The position numbers were made by a program, and so were the translations under genes. From positions 620,001-684,000 of the forward strand of contig NW_020167520.1 of assembly GCF_001641265.1 (NCBI RefSeq): a stretch of 64,000 nt of DNA, given 5' to 3'. Below, one piece after another: positions 1-11,488 of this stretch. The DNA is from Pseudogymnoascus destructans. Lineage: Eukaryota; Ascomycota; Leotiomycetes; Thelebolales; Thelebolaceae. Positions within the stretch are counted from its first letter, which is position 1. Each line of letters opens with the position of its first letter. Below the pieces are notes generated by a model. The model was given only the letters and a program-made list of their open reading frames with translations, was not told where the DNA came from and ran no database searches.

Positions 1-543
1 AAAGGAGAAGGCTGGTAAGAACGGTCAAGTGGTGATGGAGAAGATTGAATATCATCGTCATCAATGATAACGAGAAGCAGCTACATTCTTCAAGAATGTA
101 GCTGCCGATTGGACGAAAGAGACTGGCAAAGAGCACAGAACTCTTCGTCGAGTGCTTAGGAGAGGTATTGCTGCACGGCAGAAATACCTTGAGGATCTTG
201 GTACTGGCGAGCAAGACGGCCGAACGGAACGGGAGTTATACGAGGACAACTGGATAGCTGTCCTCAATGCTGATGCCACTGTTATCCGCTAGCGAAGAGA
301 GCACCGAGGCAATATTGGTGCCAAGAGCGAAGCTTCTTTCCTCGCCCGTGCGGCAATGCTTCTTACAATGAAGGAGAAGCGGTCTATCAACCCGCCAGTG
401 CCTTCGCCTTGGAATCCTCTTCCAGCACGCCAGGCACAGCAATTGGTAAGTGGTAGTGGAGATGAAGAAGTCGTTATCATTGATGACGATGATATTCAAT
501 CTTCTCCATCACCACTTGACCGTTCTTACCAGCCTTCTCCTTT
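1..543. repeat. 73-bp perfect inverted repeat (1-73 versus 471-543)
   Basis: Bases 1-73 are the exact reverse complement of 471-543, which lies inside the Harbinger-associated ORF, so the window begins inside an inverted copy of that ORF. Right next to it, 77-105 is a perfect fold-back (14-nt arms around a single C at 91). Together they look like the scar of an inversion or template switch in a dead element. The repeat may extend left of the window. Confidence 0.9.
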
Positions 544-840
544 GCCGCATCCATCTGTTGCTTCTCAGCGTTCTCAGATGCATAACGCCGCCATCCTGGA
601 TAACGACAAAGAAGAGCGCCTCTTCTCTATGGTAGAAGATCTAGTGAAGATGCTTTCTTTACCACCGCCTCTACATCCAGAGGCACTAGATGGGAACTTC
701 GAATTCCACTTGAAGGCTCAAGAGGAGTAGCTTCAAGCTGTGTTCGCCACTCAGTTTGAAGATATTCGAAGAGAACAGCAGCAGATGTTCTCTTCGTTCT
801 CTTCGATGATAGAGCGGATGGGCATGGGACAACAGGATTG
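76..840 (+). pseudogene. Harbinger-associated second ORF, broken
   Basis: One reading frame runs from about base 92 to about 840 and is broken by TAG at 290-292 and TAG at 728-730. The predicted protein is charged, with an acidic D-rich patch followed by a proline/serine stretch and a C-terminal helix rich in Gln/Glu/Met. It converges on the Harbinger transposase that ends at 857 on the other strand. PIF/Harbinger elements usually carry a transposase plus a second, often Myb/SANT-like, DNA-binding ORF. I do not see a clear Myb signature, so the assignment rests on position and orientation. The 5' end is replaced by inverted sequence. Confidence 0.55.
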
Positions 841-856
841 ATTACTATGTAGCTAG

Positions 857-2015
857 CTATTCTAATATATACAAATACTCTTCAATTGATGGCGGACTGA
901 CTTTGAATCGATGTGATATCTGATTACCAGCCATACAAGTATGGCAATTCGTCAGGAGAATAGCAACCGCAAAGTAAGCTGCTACCGGTTGGCTTCCTGA
1001 CTTTAACCCCTTATTAAAGGCAGTATATGTAAATAGCTGTTGGATTCGACCGAAGCAATTCTCAACTGCAATCCGTACTGATGAGAGTGAGTGGTTAAAC
1101 GCCTTCTCTTCAGGTGATAAATGACGCCGCCCCCTTATATGAGTAAATGGGCTCATGATACCAGTCGTGCACCGATTCGCTGGATCACCATATAGGAAGA
1201 GCCATTCAGAATCTTCTTTGCCTTCCATAATCTGCTCGAGTTTGGCTTCGCAGCCAGACTCTTGCCACATCATCCAATCATTTGCCGTTCCAAGAAAGGG
1301 GCCACAGACCGACGACGCCAGACCATCTGGTGTTACAACAGCTTGCATTGCTGGCCATGCTGACGCTTATGGCCGTTATATACTACACGCTAGGCTTCAT
1401 CAGGACCTGACGGACGTGAGAATCCTCGAAACGTGCCGTCTACGAAGCCCCATATACGAGGGCATTGGCCAATAGCTTCTATAGCTATAGAGAACTCTTG
1501 CATCTTATCATATGTTAGATGCGAGGCCCACGCTAAAGTTGAAGCAAACCGGCCAATCAAATACTGACAGGTATCATTGAATATGATACTTAACCAGGTG
1601 CTAGATCTTCCAAAGATCCCAATGCAAGTGCTCCACCGGCTTGGATATGCCAGGCGGACGAGTACGACACATAAAGCAGCCTCGGGGTCAGCAACAACCC
1701 GGTGACGATATACAAGATCTTCGAGCCGAAGAAGGGGTAAGAGACGCCGGATCTCTTCAATTGAGAAGCTAGATAGTATTTAGTATAATATATAATCAAA
1801 TAAGAGCTGACTTACCGTAAATAATGCTTCACTTTGACTGGGGAGTCTTGCCCCCACGCTTCGAGAGTCCATGACATAGACTCATACTCAAACGGCGCCC
1901 GGTATCGACGCTGTAAGGCCTCAATATGAAGCCGCTGGCGACGACGACGTAGTCGTAGAAGTAGTATACTGGTAGCTATCGTTGCCACCAGCAATTGCTG
2001 CCTCCGAATTGGCAT
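857..2015 (-). pseudogene. PIF/Harbinger-type DDE transposase, broken
   Basis: The protein resembles HARBI1-like DDE_Tnp_4 transposases: an Arg-rich N-terminus, then a motif GFVDGTFRG that carries the first catalytic Asp, then AVVTPDGL and a C-terminal VENCFGRIQQ-type helix. A 47-nt intron (1769-1815, GTAAGT...TAG) restores the frame between HYLR and FSIEEI. The coding frame is broken by TAG (bases 1392-1390 on the minus strand) just after the first Asp motif, and by a frameshift near 1345 before the PDGL motif. The element is therefore dead. Its terminal repeats were not identified, and the other end may lie left of the window. Confidence 0.8.
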
Positions 2016-3259
2016 TCTAACGCTGGAATTGAGGCTGTGATAATGTGATGATTTTTTCCACCGCTGTCATGACCAAAAGGTACTTGTCCACAATGACTCT
2101 ACACGCAAAATTTATATAGGCAAGGCATCAGGGGTAAGTACCACATGGCTTGACAAAATCTGATCAAAACGGTACTTGTCCACAATGACTCCACACGCAA
2201 AATTTATATGGCCAAGGCATTAGGGGTAAGTACTAGTATGGTCAAACCAAGCTATATACCGAATCTCATACATTTTCTACATATCCACTCCGTACGATCA
2301 ATACCATCACCAAAAGGCAAAATCAGCACTCAGGGGCAGTATGGAAATCTTATATTACCACATTAGGCCTAATTAAAACTATCTACTAGGGTCTACGAGC
2401 GCTATAGCCAGCCAGCTGAGCCTGGGCTGTAACGCGGCAGCTTGGCAATTACCACATGAGGTAATGGTCAAGCCGAAGGTCCGATGGCTTTAGCAGCCTG
2501 ACCGACCTTACTGTCGATTGTCAGTCAGTTCGTCGGTCGCAAGTGAGGGGAAGTTATGCATAATACCTTGGCATTCTTGGCAGGAAAAACTTTTGAACGC
2601 TACCTTCGTATTTAGTGGCGGCATACGAGTACGAAAGCTTTAGTTTGTTATGCCGGACCTGCTATACTAGGTAGGCCCGGGATAGCCCTGTCGGACGCTG
2701 ACGGCCGAAGCTAAATTTGGTTTTTTGTACAATTTGTTTACTGGGACCTGATTCCGTTACCTGCCGCAACCGTGATGGATTTGATAGTTCAGGCACGCGA
2801 AAGCGATAGCTCGCAAGGCGTCTCTGATATCTGACATTTCACCTTCAATCGGTTGGAAAGGTTCTCGAGGTGGAGCTTCTACCTCTTTAACTTCGCTTCG
2901 CGCCCGACCATAAGGGCCTATCCAAGATAGGCAATCCCCTATTTTGGGAGGCCCTTATATTTACGGAAAGGCTACCAAAGTGGGACCCCTCGCTTCCTCA
3001 GCTGTGATGATCATGACCATGGAGCCGTTATCATGAACATTAGGGCCTATTCAGGATGGTCGTCCGAGCAAGGGACTCTTTTCCGGAATATACCGTACAT
3101 TCCGGAAAGGCTGCTTGTGATCGTGCCATGCAGATGTATCCAAGATGAACGTTCCCCTATATTAGGGGGCTTTATATCGAGGGCGCCCCCCGCTGAGTAG
3201 GTGACAGGCAAGCATTTGTGGCGTTGAATCTCGTATATTTTCTCTCAATCACTTAAGCT
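2016..3259. other. Intergenic: direct repeat and BBE-gene promoter
   Basis: There is no credible gene. A diverged direct repeat of about 66 bp (2079-2144 and 2171-2236, period 92) starts with GGTACTTGTCCACAATGACT and may be subterminal sequence of the Harbinger element. From about 2,870 on, the sequence is richer in short inverted motifs: AGGGCCTAT-type blocks near 2918 and 3043, and the palindromes listed separately upstream of the oxidase gene. Confidence 0.6.
3080..3168. promoter_or_regulatory. Two palindromes upstream of the oxidase gene
   Basis: Bases 3080-3108 form TTTCCGGAAT-N9-ATTCCGGAAA, an inverted CGG/CCG arrangement of the kind bound by dimeric Zn2Cys6 regulators. Bases 3154-3168 are CCCCTATATTAGGGG, two inverted stress-element-like CCCCT/AGGGG cores about 92 bp before the ATG. 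The motifs are seen directly; binding is inference. Confidence 0.35.
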
Positions 3260-4892
3260 ATGAGATCCTCTACCAGCTTCGCTGCTGCGATTGGGATTCT
3301 TGCAGCAGCGCCAGCGCTTGCAGACATTTGTCAAACACTACAGGCTTCCGGCCGAAATGTGGACAAGCCTTTCACTCTAGCATACGAGACCGAACAAAAG
3401 AATTACTGGTCAACAGCGTGTGCAAGCCTTCGGCCGAGATGCATGCTCTCTCCGAACAGTACCCAGGAGGTGGCCGACATTGTTGCAGCGCTACATAAGA
3501 CCAATGACCAATTCGCTGTCAAGTCAGGAGGCCATATGCCTAACAATGGTTTTGCCAGTATTGCCAATGGGATTCTGATCTCTACCCGAAATCTCGACCA
3601 GGTCGTCTACGACCCTGATACTAGAAACGTTGTTGTTGGCCCTGGTCTCAAATGGGAGGAGATCGTAAAGGGCATTGAGGAGACCGGCCGCACTGTTGTC
3701 GGTGGACGGATTGGCGCCGTTGGAGTTGGAGGATATCTTCTTGGAGGCGAGTTATATTGCATCATCTTCTCATTTCGCTCCTTCTAACTTTTACGTAGGA
3801 GGTCTCAGCTTCCTCAGCGCACAGTACGGATGGGGAGCTAACAACGTTGTCAATTATGAGATTGTCCTTGCAAACGCCACCATCGTCAATGCCAATGCGA
3901 CGTCAAACCAAGGTCAGTATATGATCGCAAACTGTCAAAACTAGCTAACAGACTTTAGATCTCTTCGCATCTCTCAAGGGTGGTGGTAACAACTTCGGAA
4001 TAGTAACAGCTTTCACAATCAAGACGCATCCACAGGCACACAAAATCTGGGGCGGAAACTACATCATCGACGCTCGCAAGACGGACCAGGTCCTCGCCGC
4101 AATCCGTGACTTTACCGAGTACAATCTGGATGATAAAGCCGCAATCATCGCGACTTCGGAACGTAGTACCCTCCTCAACACCTGGATCTTGTTTCTGTTC
4201 TACGATGGCCTTGAGCCTCCGGCAGGAGTTTTCGATAACTTCACGCACATTGGACCCATCCTCAAGACAACCAAGACAAGGAGTTATCTGGAGCTCGTAA
4301 AGTTTAACGACCAATTTATCCTGAAGGGCCAGCGATACGTTATTGCCACAGAAACGACCCCTCTCCCGAACAAGACTGAGGGTGCCGTAGTCATGAGATC
4401 GATATATGACCACTGGACCGATGTTACGAAGTCAATCATTCTGGAGCCAGGCCTGCTGAGTTCGATCGCTTTTCAGCCAATGCCGCGTTCAATTACGAGC
4501 AAGGCCAAGGCACTTGGAGGAGTAAGTACAACCTCAAAATAAATAAAGATATGCTGTCTAACCGTGTCTTACAGGACTTGATGGACTTTGAGACAACCCA
4601 CGACTACATCGTTATGGAACTTGATTTCTCTTACCTCTTCGCAAGCTCCGACACTGCAGTTGATGCCGCGACCCAGAACTTGTACAACGGCATGCGCAAC
4701 ATCGTCGACCAGCACGTGGAGAACGGACGTCTTCCTGATATTTACCGGCCATTGTTCATGAACGATGCGTATTTCAGAGAGGATTACTGGGGCAGACTGC
4801 GCACAGCTGAGAAGGCCCGCGTGGTTAGACACGCAGTTGACCCCGAGGGATTCTTCCAGACCAGAACCAGCGGAGGGTTCAGGTTGTCATGA
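3260..4892 (+). CDS. Secreted BBE-like FAD-linked oxidase
   Basis: Four exons (3260-3746, 3799-3912, 3959-4521, 4575-4892) encode 493 residues. Residues 1-21 form a signal peptide ending near ALA-D. An FAD_binding_4 domain follows, with KSGGHMP around residue 95, whose His is the usual covalent flavin attachment site, and a Gly-rich loop. Then come GGGNNFGIVT and a C-terminal BBE segment (YFREDYWGR). The family oxidises sugars, alkaloids or polyketides with O2; the substrate is unknown here. Intron 1 is GC-AG (exon ends GGAG, intron begins GCGAGT); only that reading gives the conserved GGYLLGGGLSF. Introns 2 and 3 are ordinary GT-AG. No partner genes sit beside it except a dead P450. Confidence 0.85.
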
Positions 4893-5322
4893 TCTCGAAA
4901 TGTATATAATAAATGGATCATAATTGATAATAGTGACCGGGCAGGGTACATATTACATATAGCGGCTAGAATATTTTCCGGGATCGGAAGTTATATAATA
5001 TTGTCATCGCGTATGGAGCTGGCCTAAATCCTGTGTGCGGGGAATAAAGGAATCCATATCTTAGTAATCGCCACGTTTTGATTTGGAGGTGCATATAATG
5101 CCGTCCGTGTTTGGTTTTACCCTGGTGAGAAATGCATCTCCGCGTTGGCGGCAGGAGGCTCCGCGGGAGCCGCTGAAACCTCAACGGGTTTCTGCGACAC
5201 TAACTCTATGACGATGTCATCTTCCGGTCGTTCTCGTAACTTGTGTTGTGCATTTGATATTGACTCATTAAGAAAAAAGACTACCCAACTGCGTCACTCT
5301 TATAATAATTGTGTGTTGATAG
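4893..5322. other. Intergenic, nothing recognised
   Basis: AT-rich 3' flank of the oxidase, then the probable 5' region of the CYP55 relic. An open frame from 5145 runs into the P450, but its first 55 or so codons do not look like a P450 N-terminus. Confidence 0.5.
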
Positions 5323-6830
5323 GCACGCCGAAGTTTCCTTTCTCTCGGCCCCGCGGAGCAGAGCCAGCAGAAGAATATGCTATCCTCCGCGCCAACGAGC
5401 CCGTATCCAAGGTCGAGCTCTTGGATGGAAGCCACGCATGGCTCGTTGTTAAACACAAAGATATCTGCAGTGTCCTCACTGACCAGCGCCTCTCGAAGCA
5501 GCGCAATCGTCCTGACTTCCCGGAACTCGACCAGGGTGGAAAGGAGGCAGCGAAGCGAAAGCCGACATTTGTTGATATGGACAAGCCGGACCACATGAAG
5601 CAAAGGTTATAAATCTGATAATCCAATTGTAGAGCTAGGCTAATGTGTTTTGAACCCACAGGGGCATGATCGAAGACATATTCTCGCGCGAAGCTATTGA
5701 GAGAATGCGTCCCAGCATCCAAAATACTGTTGATACTCTTCTTGACGACTTGATAAAGGATGGCTGTAGGAATCCGGTTGATGTCGTGGAGAAGTTGGCT
5801 CTCCCGGTTGCATCTTACGTGCTCCAAATAAACCGACTGCTGACATGTTTGATTGCTTCATTAGACTATTTATGGAATCCTCGGTGCACCATTCGAAGAC
5901 CTCAAGTTTCTCACACAGCAAGCCGCCATCCGTAGTAATGGGAGCGCTACCGCAACAGCCGCATCCCAAGCAAATCAGTGGGTTTCATGTATCTTCTTAT
6001 TGGTCTTGGTTTCTAACGAACTATTTAGAGACCTCCTCGACTATATCGGAAAATTGGTTGATATGAGAGTTTCTGAGCCGAATGGCGATCTCATCAGCAA
6101 AATTGTAACAGAACGGGTCAGTGAAACTCCTACTGTCTATTTACCAGATAATCCTAACAAATATTCTTCTGCTAGCTCGTGACGGGCCACATCCAGCGAG
6201 ACAGATGGCGTTCTTAATGCTCGTTGCAGGGAACGCTACAATGGTCAACATGATTAATCTGGATGGTCATTCCACAAACTGTTTAGTGAATTAACTAACA
6301 TATTCGATGTGTTTGTCTTGTAGGGAATAGCTACCTTGTTCGAAAATCCTTCCCAGCTTGCCGACCTGAAGAAAGCCCCATCGTTGAGGCTCTGCCCTAG
6401 CAACCCGCCGTGTGGCCAAAGTTGACATCACCCTAGGGGGCAAGGTAATGCTCACTTTTCACAGTTTTGCGTCTGTTTACTGACTCGTAAACCCCGCAGG
6501 TAATTAAAGCCGGCGAAGGGATAATTGCAGCCACACAATCCGGAAACCGTGATGCGACGTCTTCCATAACCCCGATACATTTGACATGTATAGGAAGCGC
6601 GGGGACGAATCAGCTTTCGGTTACGGATATGGAGAGCATCGCTGCGTTGCGGAGTGGCTTGCCCGCACCGAGCTGTAATTTGTCTTCTGTAAGCACTTTT
6701 GCTCCTGCATTCTAACTTTCACGGCTAACAAATAGTTACAGCTACTTTGTTCCAGAGGCTCCCAAATTTAAAGCTGGCAGTTCCGCTAAATGAAGTAAAG
6801 TACTCGCCGCCAGAGCGTGATGTTTGTTGG
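5323..6830 (+). pseudogene. CYP55-type cytochrome P450 (P450nor-like), decayed
   Basis: The translated pieces follow fungal nitric-oxide-reductase P450 (CYP55) from KFPFSRP to the C-terminus: TFVDMDKPDH, the I-helix LMLVAGNATMVN, and the heme loop FGYGYGEHRCVAEW near 6,620. Plausible introns lie at 5606-5661, 5819-5864, 5978-6028, about 6119-6174, 6446-6500 and 6690-6740. Several lesions kill it: a frameshift near 6,203 before QMAFLML; no normal GT donor near 6,265; a deletion near 6,395 that removes the K-helix ExxR segment; a small deletion near 6,550; and TAA near 6,678 right after the heme loop. Intact family members reduce NO to N2O with NAD(P)H. Assignment is confident, function is lost. 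Confidence 0.85.
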
Positions 6831-7571
6831 AGATTCGGGGAAATCCTGGGATTTGCCAAGGAATTAGCCTTGGGAGCGTTTCCCAAGGGTATCCCATTGG
6901 CCTGCTTGGCCGCAGTTATCTCTATGACCAACTCCGTGGGAGGTAAGCCAAAGCTCAGGGTTTCGGCTACTCCCCAGGAATCACCTATATAAGCTACGTA
7001 GAACGGTGAGATATTTAGATAATTCAATTGACTCTATTATATTGCTATATACTGTATTCTGCTCTGAGATATCTCTGTTCTGTCAACCACTGCCAAGAAG
7101 AGTGATTACGGTGGCCGGAGAATCCCATACGATTTTGGGTGTAAATCTCCGGATCCACGAATCAGCTCCAATTATGTTTCCAATCACGTGGTAGATATGA
7201 ATGATAAATTCATACACCCTCAAATAGAAGACGAGCGCGGCTGTCATTAGATTTCATGTTACTTGGGGGGGAAAGGAAACACTGCTGTATTTTAGTAAGC
7301 GGATTTCAGTTTTTCTCACTTGATGGTATAATGTTGGCCTAAGGTCTCAATTCTCACCAGTAATTTTCGCTTTTGGTGGAACTAGATTTCTCCGATCACT
7401 AAGGCGGCTTAAAATATAAGAAGGCCACTAATAATATGATTATTATACGGCTAGGGCCTCATCTGCCTAAAACATGATCCCCTTACATGTGTATCTTTAA
7501 CTTTAGCCAGTTTGACCGGCTGAAGTGTAGGATATTTACCATCTATGTAATCTATGTGAGGTTTGCCAGAC
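6831..7571. other. Intergenic, nothing recognised
   Basis: This stretch lies between the P450 relic and the left LTR of the Gypsy element. It becomes AT-rich after 7,000. Short ORFs are present but none resembles a known protein. Confidence 0.5.
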
Positions 7572-8494
7572 TGTAATGGTGGGTGCACCAGATGTGAGAA
7601 TCTAGCCACCCAAGGAAGGGATGAATTTACTAAGACAACACACTGTCTTAGGAAACAGAGCCAAAGGGTTGTAGCTTAGACTATTCCACAACGCAGCAAT
7701 CAGGTGTGTGATGTAGTGAAGTGGTTCAGACAAGTTGCAACAAATGTTGAGTCTGGGAACTCAGGGGTAAGTCAGAGGTTAACACCTCACTGACTTTTCA
7801 GAAACAAGGAGTAACAAGATGAATGCTTGGAAGCTTGGAAAAGACGTGGAAGTATGTGATAGTCGATTTACTGTATTGTCTGCTTGCCCTTTCTTAAGGA
7901 AAGGGCAATCCTATTTATGCTAAAGGAGTGTAGTTCTCTCATTTTCCAAGACTTTACATGACTTACCAGGCTTGGTAACTGTAGTCGACGTAAGAGAATC
8001 CCATAGAACCATCTCTTAGGTTCGTAGCCTATAGGAAGTAAAAGGAGGTCCAAGGTCAGAGTACCCCTATAAGCAAATTATGTCATAGACAAATTATGTC
8101 ATAGACAAATTATGTCATAACTTAACCAATCTTGTGGGTAACTAAAGAGCGATGACGTGTAATGAATCATAGAGGTTCGTAGGAGCTTTTAGAGCTATCG
8201 TTCATGCTCCTAGGCCTCTAGTTGGTAGAGATATGTCATGTGGTAGTATGAGTGATGTCATGTAATGAATCATAGAGGATTGTAGAGATATGCTATGTGG
8301 TAATATCGGCCCAGTAACTAAGGAGCAATGACGTGTAATGAATCATAGATGGTTGTAGCAATCGTTGAGTAGTATTGCTCTTGTTGTTGGTGTGATAAGC
8401 CAAAATATGTATAGTGACTTGTAGGTCTGAGGAGATTTCCAAGTTTGCTCTTGAGTTTGATAGCAAACTGAGTGCAACGAATGTCAGTATGACA
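7572..8494 (-). repeat. 3' LTR of the Gypsy element
   Basis: It begins TGTAATGGTGGG and ends GTATGACA in plus orientation. Homologous copies lie at 14018-14967, 10553-11488 and 21108-22043 (the last two in opposite orientation). It contains a local triplication of an 18-nt AATTATGTCATAGAC-type unit near 8,075-8,120. Confidence 0.9.
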
Positions 8495-8837
8495 TGATAC
8501 CCCTCTTAAGGACGTTTGTTAGCTGTGTGCTTGCCCTTTAGCCAGGTGGCTTTCTTAGAAAGAAATTCTAGAATCAGCTTGGATGCTTTTTTAGATTTCT
8601 CTTAGGTTCCCAAGTGTTGTCACTTGTAGGATAGCCTTTCCACTTAACGAGGAAGTAGTCCTGACCTCTAAGTGTCTTTTTGTCAAGGATAGACTCTACT
8701 TCATATTCTGGTTGATCCAAAATCAGAACAGGAGGTGGAGGAGACTGAAGTGGTCTTAAGGAACTTTCTTGTGCCTTAGACAAGAGAGATGCATGGAAGA
8801 CATTATGGATAGTCCAAGTAGGTGGTAATGCAAGCTC

Positions 8838-9229
8838 GAAAGCATTCTTGGGCAGATCTTCTCCATCTTGCAGAATTTGCTTACAACAACACGGTCTCTA
8901 ACACCACAAAAGAGACACCTTTCTATGCAAACTATGGTTATCACCCTAGGTTTGATGTGGCAGAACTTAATTGTCCTGAAAATCTCAAAAACCCTTCTGC
9001 TACTGAAAGATCATCTACCTTAAGGGCCTCCAGGACTATCTCAAGGTCCAAATACAGCGTGCACAAGACGAGCAGGCTCAGGCCTTTAACAGGGGGGTGG
9101 TTGCACCACAATTCAAAGTTGGTGATCAAGTCTTTTTGTCTAGAAGACATATCACAACTACTAGACCATCAGACAAACTTGATACTAAAAGACTTGAACC
9201 CTTTAAGATCACAAGGACTATTGGCAATG
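8838..9229 (+). other. Inverted internal segment of the integrase region
   Basis: About 392 bp coding for the integrase C-terminal part (from KHSWADLLHLAEFAYNN to FKITRTIGNV) read on the plus strand, while the code on both sides reads on the minus strand. On the minus strand the left neighbour resumes at AYELALPP and the right neighbour stops at IYTNYAQD. These are exactly the residues that should adjoin the inverted piece. It is therefore a simple internal inversion with little or no loss. Confidence 0.9.
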
Positions 9230-10552
9230 TCTTGAGCATAGTTTGTATAAATTCTTAGATATTGTTCAAGTACAGAGTTGACTCTCTCTGTCTGGCCATC
9301 TGTTTGAGGGTGATAAGCTGTAGAAAAGCGTTGTTCCATGTTTAAGAGTTTAGAGAACTCCTTAAAAAAGTTTGAAGTGAAAACTGCTCCCCTATCTGAG
9401 ATCCAGTGTCCAGGAATTCCATGATATTTAAAGACCACCTTGAGGAATAGCCACGCAAGTTCAGAAGCTGTGATAGTCTCATTGCAAGGCTCAAAGTGTG
9501 CCATTTTTGTGAGCCTTTCTACCACCACAAGGATAGAGTCATAAGGGGTAGCACCCCCTTTTGGGATAGAAGGAGGCAACTTGACTATAAAGTCAATGGA
9601 TATGGAGTCCCATGGGTGTTCTGGTATATGCAAGAGGCCATAGGGCTTTTGCCGTGTAGGTTTGTTCAAGTTGCAAGTAGTGCAAGAAGATATATAGTCT
9701 TGAAGAGTAGTCCTTAGACTAGGCCAGTAGAACTTTCTTGTTAGAGGTTCATAAGTTTTTGCAAAGCCAAAGTGCCCTGCAGCTGGAGCATCATGGAACT
9801 GCTATAGGAGGTGTAGCTGTAATCGTTTATCCCTTGGGACATAGATATAGCTCTTGAATAAGAGAAGTCCTTGCTGATTTTTTGAGAAATTTTGTAGTCC
9901 AACTTTCTCAAGAGAGGAGCCTTTCTTCTGGAGGTATTCCAAAGTTCTTTTGGCAAAGGGATCGTGGTTGTAAGCATCTTTGAATGCTTTAAGAAGTGTT
10001 GCTGAGGGTGTATAGTCTTTAAAGCTCTCTGGTTTTTGAGAAGAGGTAATGGGGGCAACTTGGTCTTGAGGGGATAAGTTTCCCTCTAAGTCCTCTGTAA
10101 TGTGAGGGTTGCTTAAAGATGCTGCTATAAGCTTTGTAGAGTCTAGCAGGGCCTTTGTATTGCTTATTTTAGCAGAATCTTGGTAGTCATGTCTTCTTGA
10201 GAGGAGATCTGCTCTTTGATTCTTGGCCCCTGAGACATGTTTTATAACAAAGTCAAAACCTCCTAGTTGTTTAGACCACCTTGCTTGTCGTCGATTGAGC
10301 TGTTTAGTGGTTGTAAAGGTCAAGAGATTTGAATGGTCACTGTAAATAGTGATAGGATAGTTTGCCCCTTCAAGGTAGCATCTCCAATGCTTTAGAGAAC
10401 ATACTATGGCAAGCAGTTCCTTGTCTGTAATGGGATAGTTTTGTTCAGCTGCTGATAGCTTTCTTGAGTAAAATGCCACAGGCTGTAGCTCTTCTTGTTT
10501 GTCTTTTGGAGCTTGGTATAAGATTCCAGAAATGGAAAAATCTGAGGCATCT

Positions 10553-11488
10553 TGTCATATTGACATTCGTTGCACTCAGTTTGCTATCAAACTCAAGAGC
10601 AAACTTAGAAATCTCCTCCTCAAACCTACAAGTCACCATACATATCTTGGCTTATCACACCAACAACAGAAGCAATACTACTCAACGATTGCTGCAAACT
10701 CTTCTACTACATCTGTTTATGCTACATACATCACGGCATATCATTTGGACACTCACTGAACAAGTTATTAAGAAAATCTCCTCCTTAAGGGGGTGGGCCA
10801 ATACTACCACATGGCATATCTCTACCAACTAGAGGCCTAGGAACATGAACAATAGCTCTAGAAGCTTCTACAACCCTCTATGATTCATTACACGTCATCG
10901 CTCCTTAGTTACCCACAAGATTGGTTAAGTTATGACATAATTTATCTATAGGTACTCTGACCTTGGACCTCCTTTTCACTTCCTATAGGCTAGGAACCTA
11001 AGAGATGGTTCTATGGGATTCTCTTACGTTCACTACATGATTAGCAAGCTAGTTGTGGGTCGCACTTGATTTCTAATACATTTACCAAGCCTGGTTAGTC
11101 ATGGAAAGTCATGGAAAATGAGAGAACTACACTCCTTTGGCATAAATAGGATTGCCCTTTCCTTAAGAAAGGGCAAGCAGGCAATACAGTAAATAGACTA
11201 TCACATACTTCCACGTCTTTTACAAGCTTCCAAGCATTCATCTTGTTACTCCTTGTTTCTGAAAAGTCAGTGAGGTGTTAACCTCTGACTTACCCCTGAG
11301 TTCCCAGACTCAACATTTGTTGCAACTTGTCTAAACCACTTCACTACATCACACACCTGATTGCTGCGTTGTGGAATAGTCTAAGCTACAACCCTTTGGC
11401 TCTGTTTCCTAAGACAGTGTGTTGTCTTAGTAGAATCATCCCTTCCTTGGGTGGCTAGATTCTCACATCTGGTGCACCCACCATTACA
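10553..11488 (+). mobile_element. Solo Gypsy LTR inserted in RNase H
   Basis: A 936-bp LTR in the orientation opposite to the LTRs of the host element, with TG...CA ends (TGTCATATTG...CCATTACA). The perfect 5-bp target-site duplication CATCT stands at 10548-10552 and 11489-11493. Removing the LTR and one CATCT rejoins the RNase H reading frame (LETDASDFSISG). It is the footprint of a later insertion of the same or a very close family, reduced to a solo LTR by LTR-LTR recombination. Confidence 0.95.
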
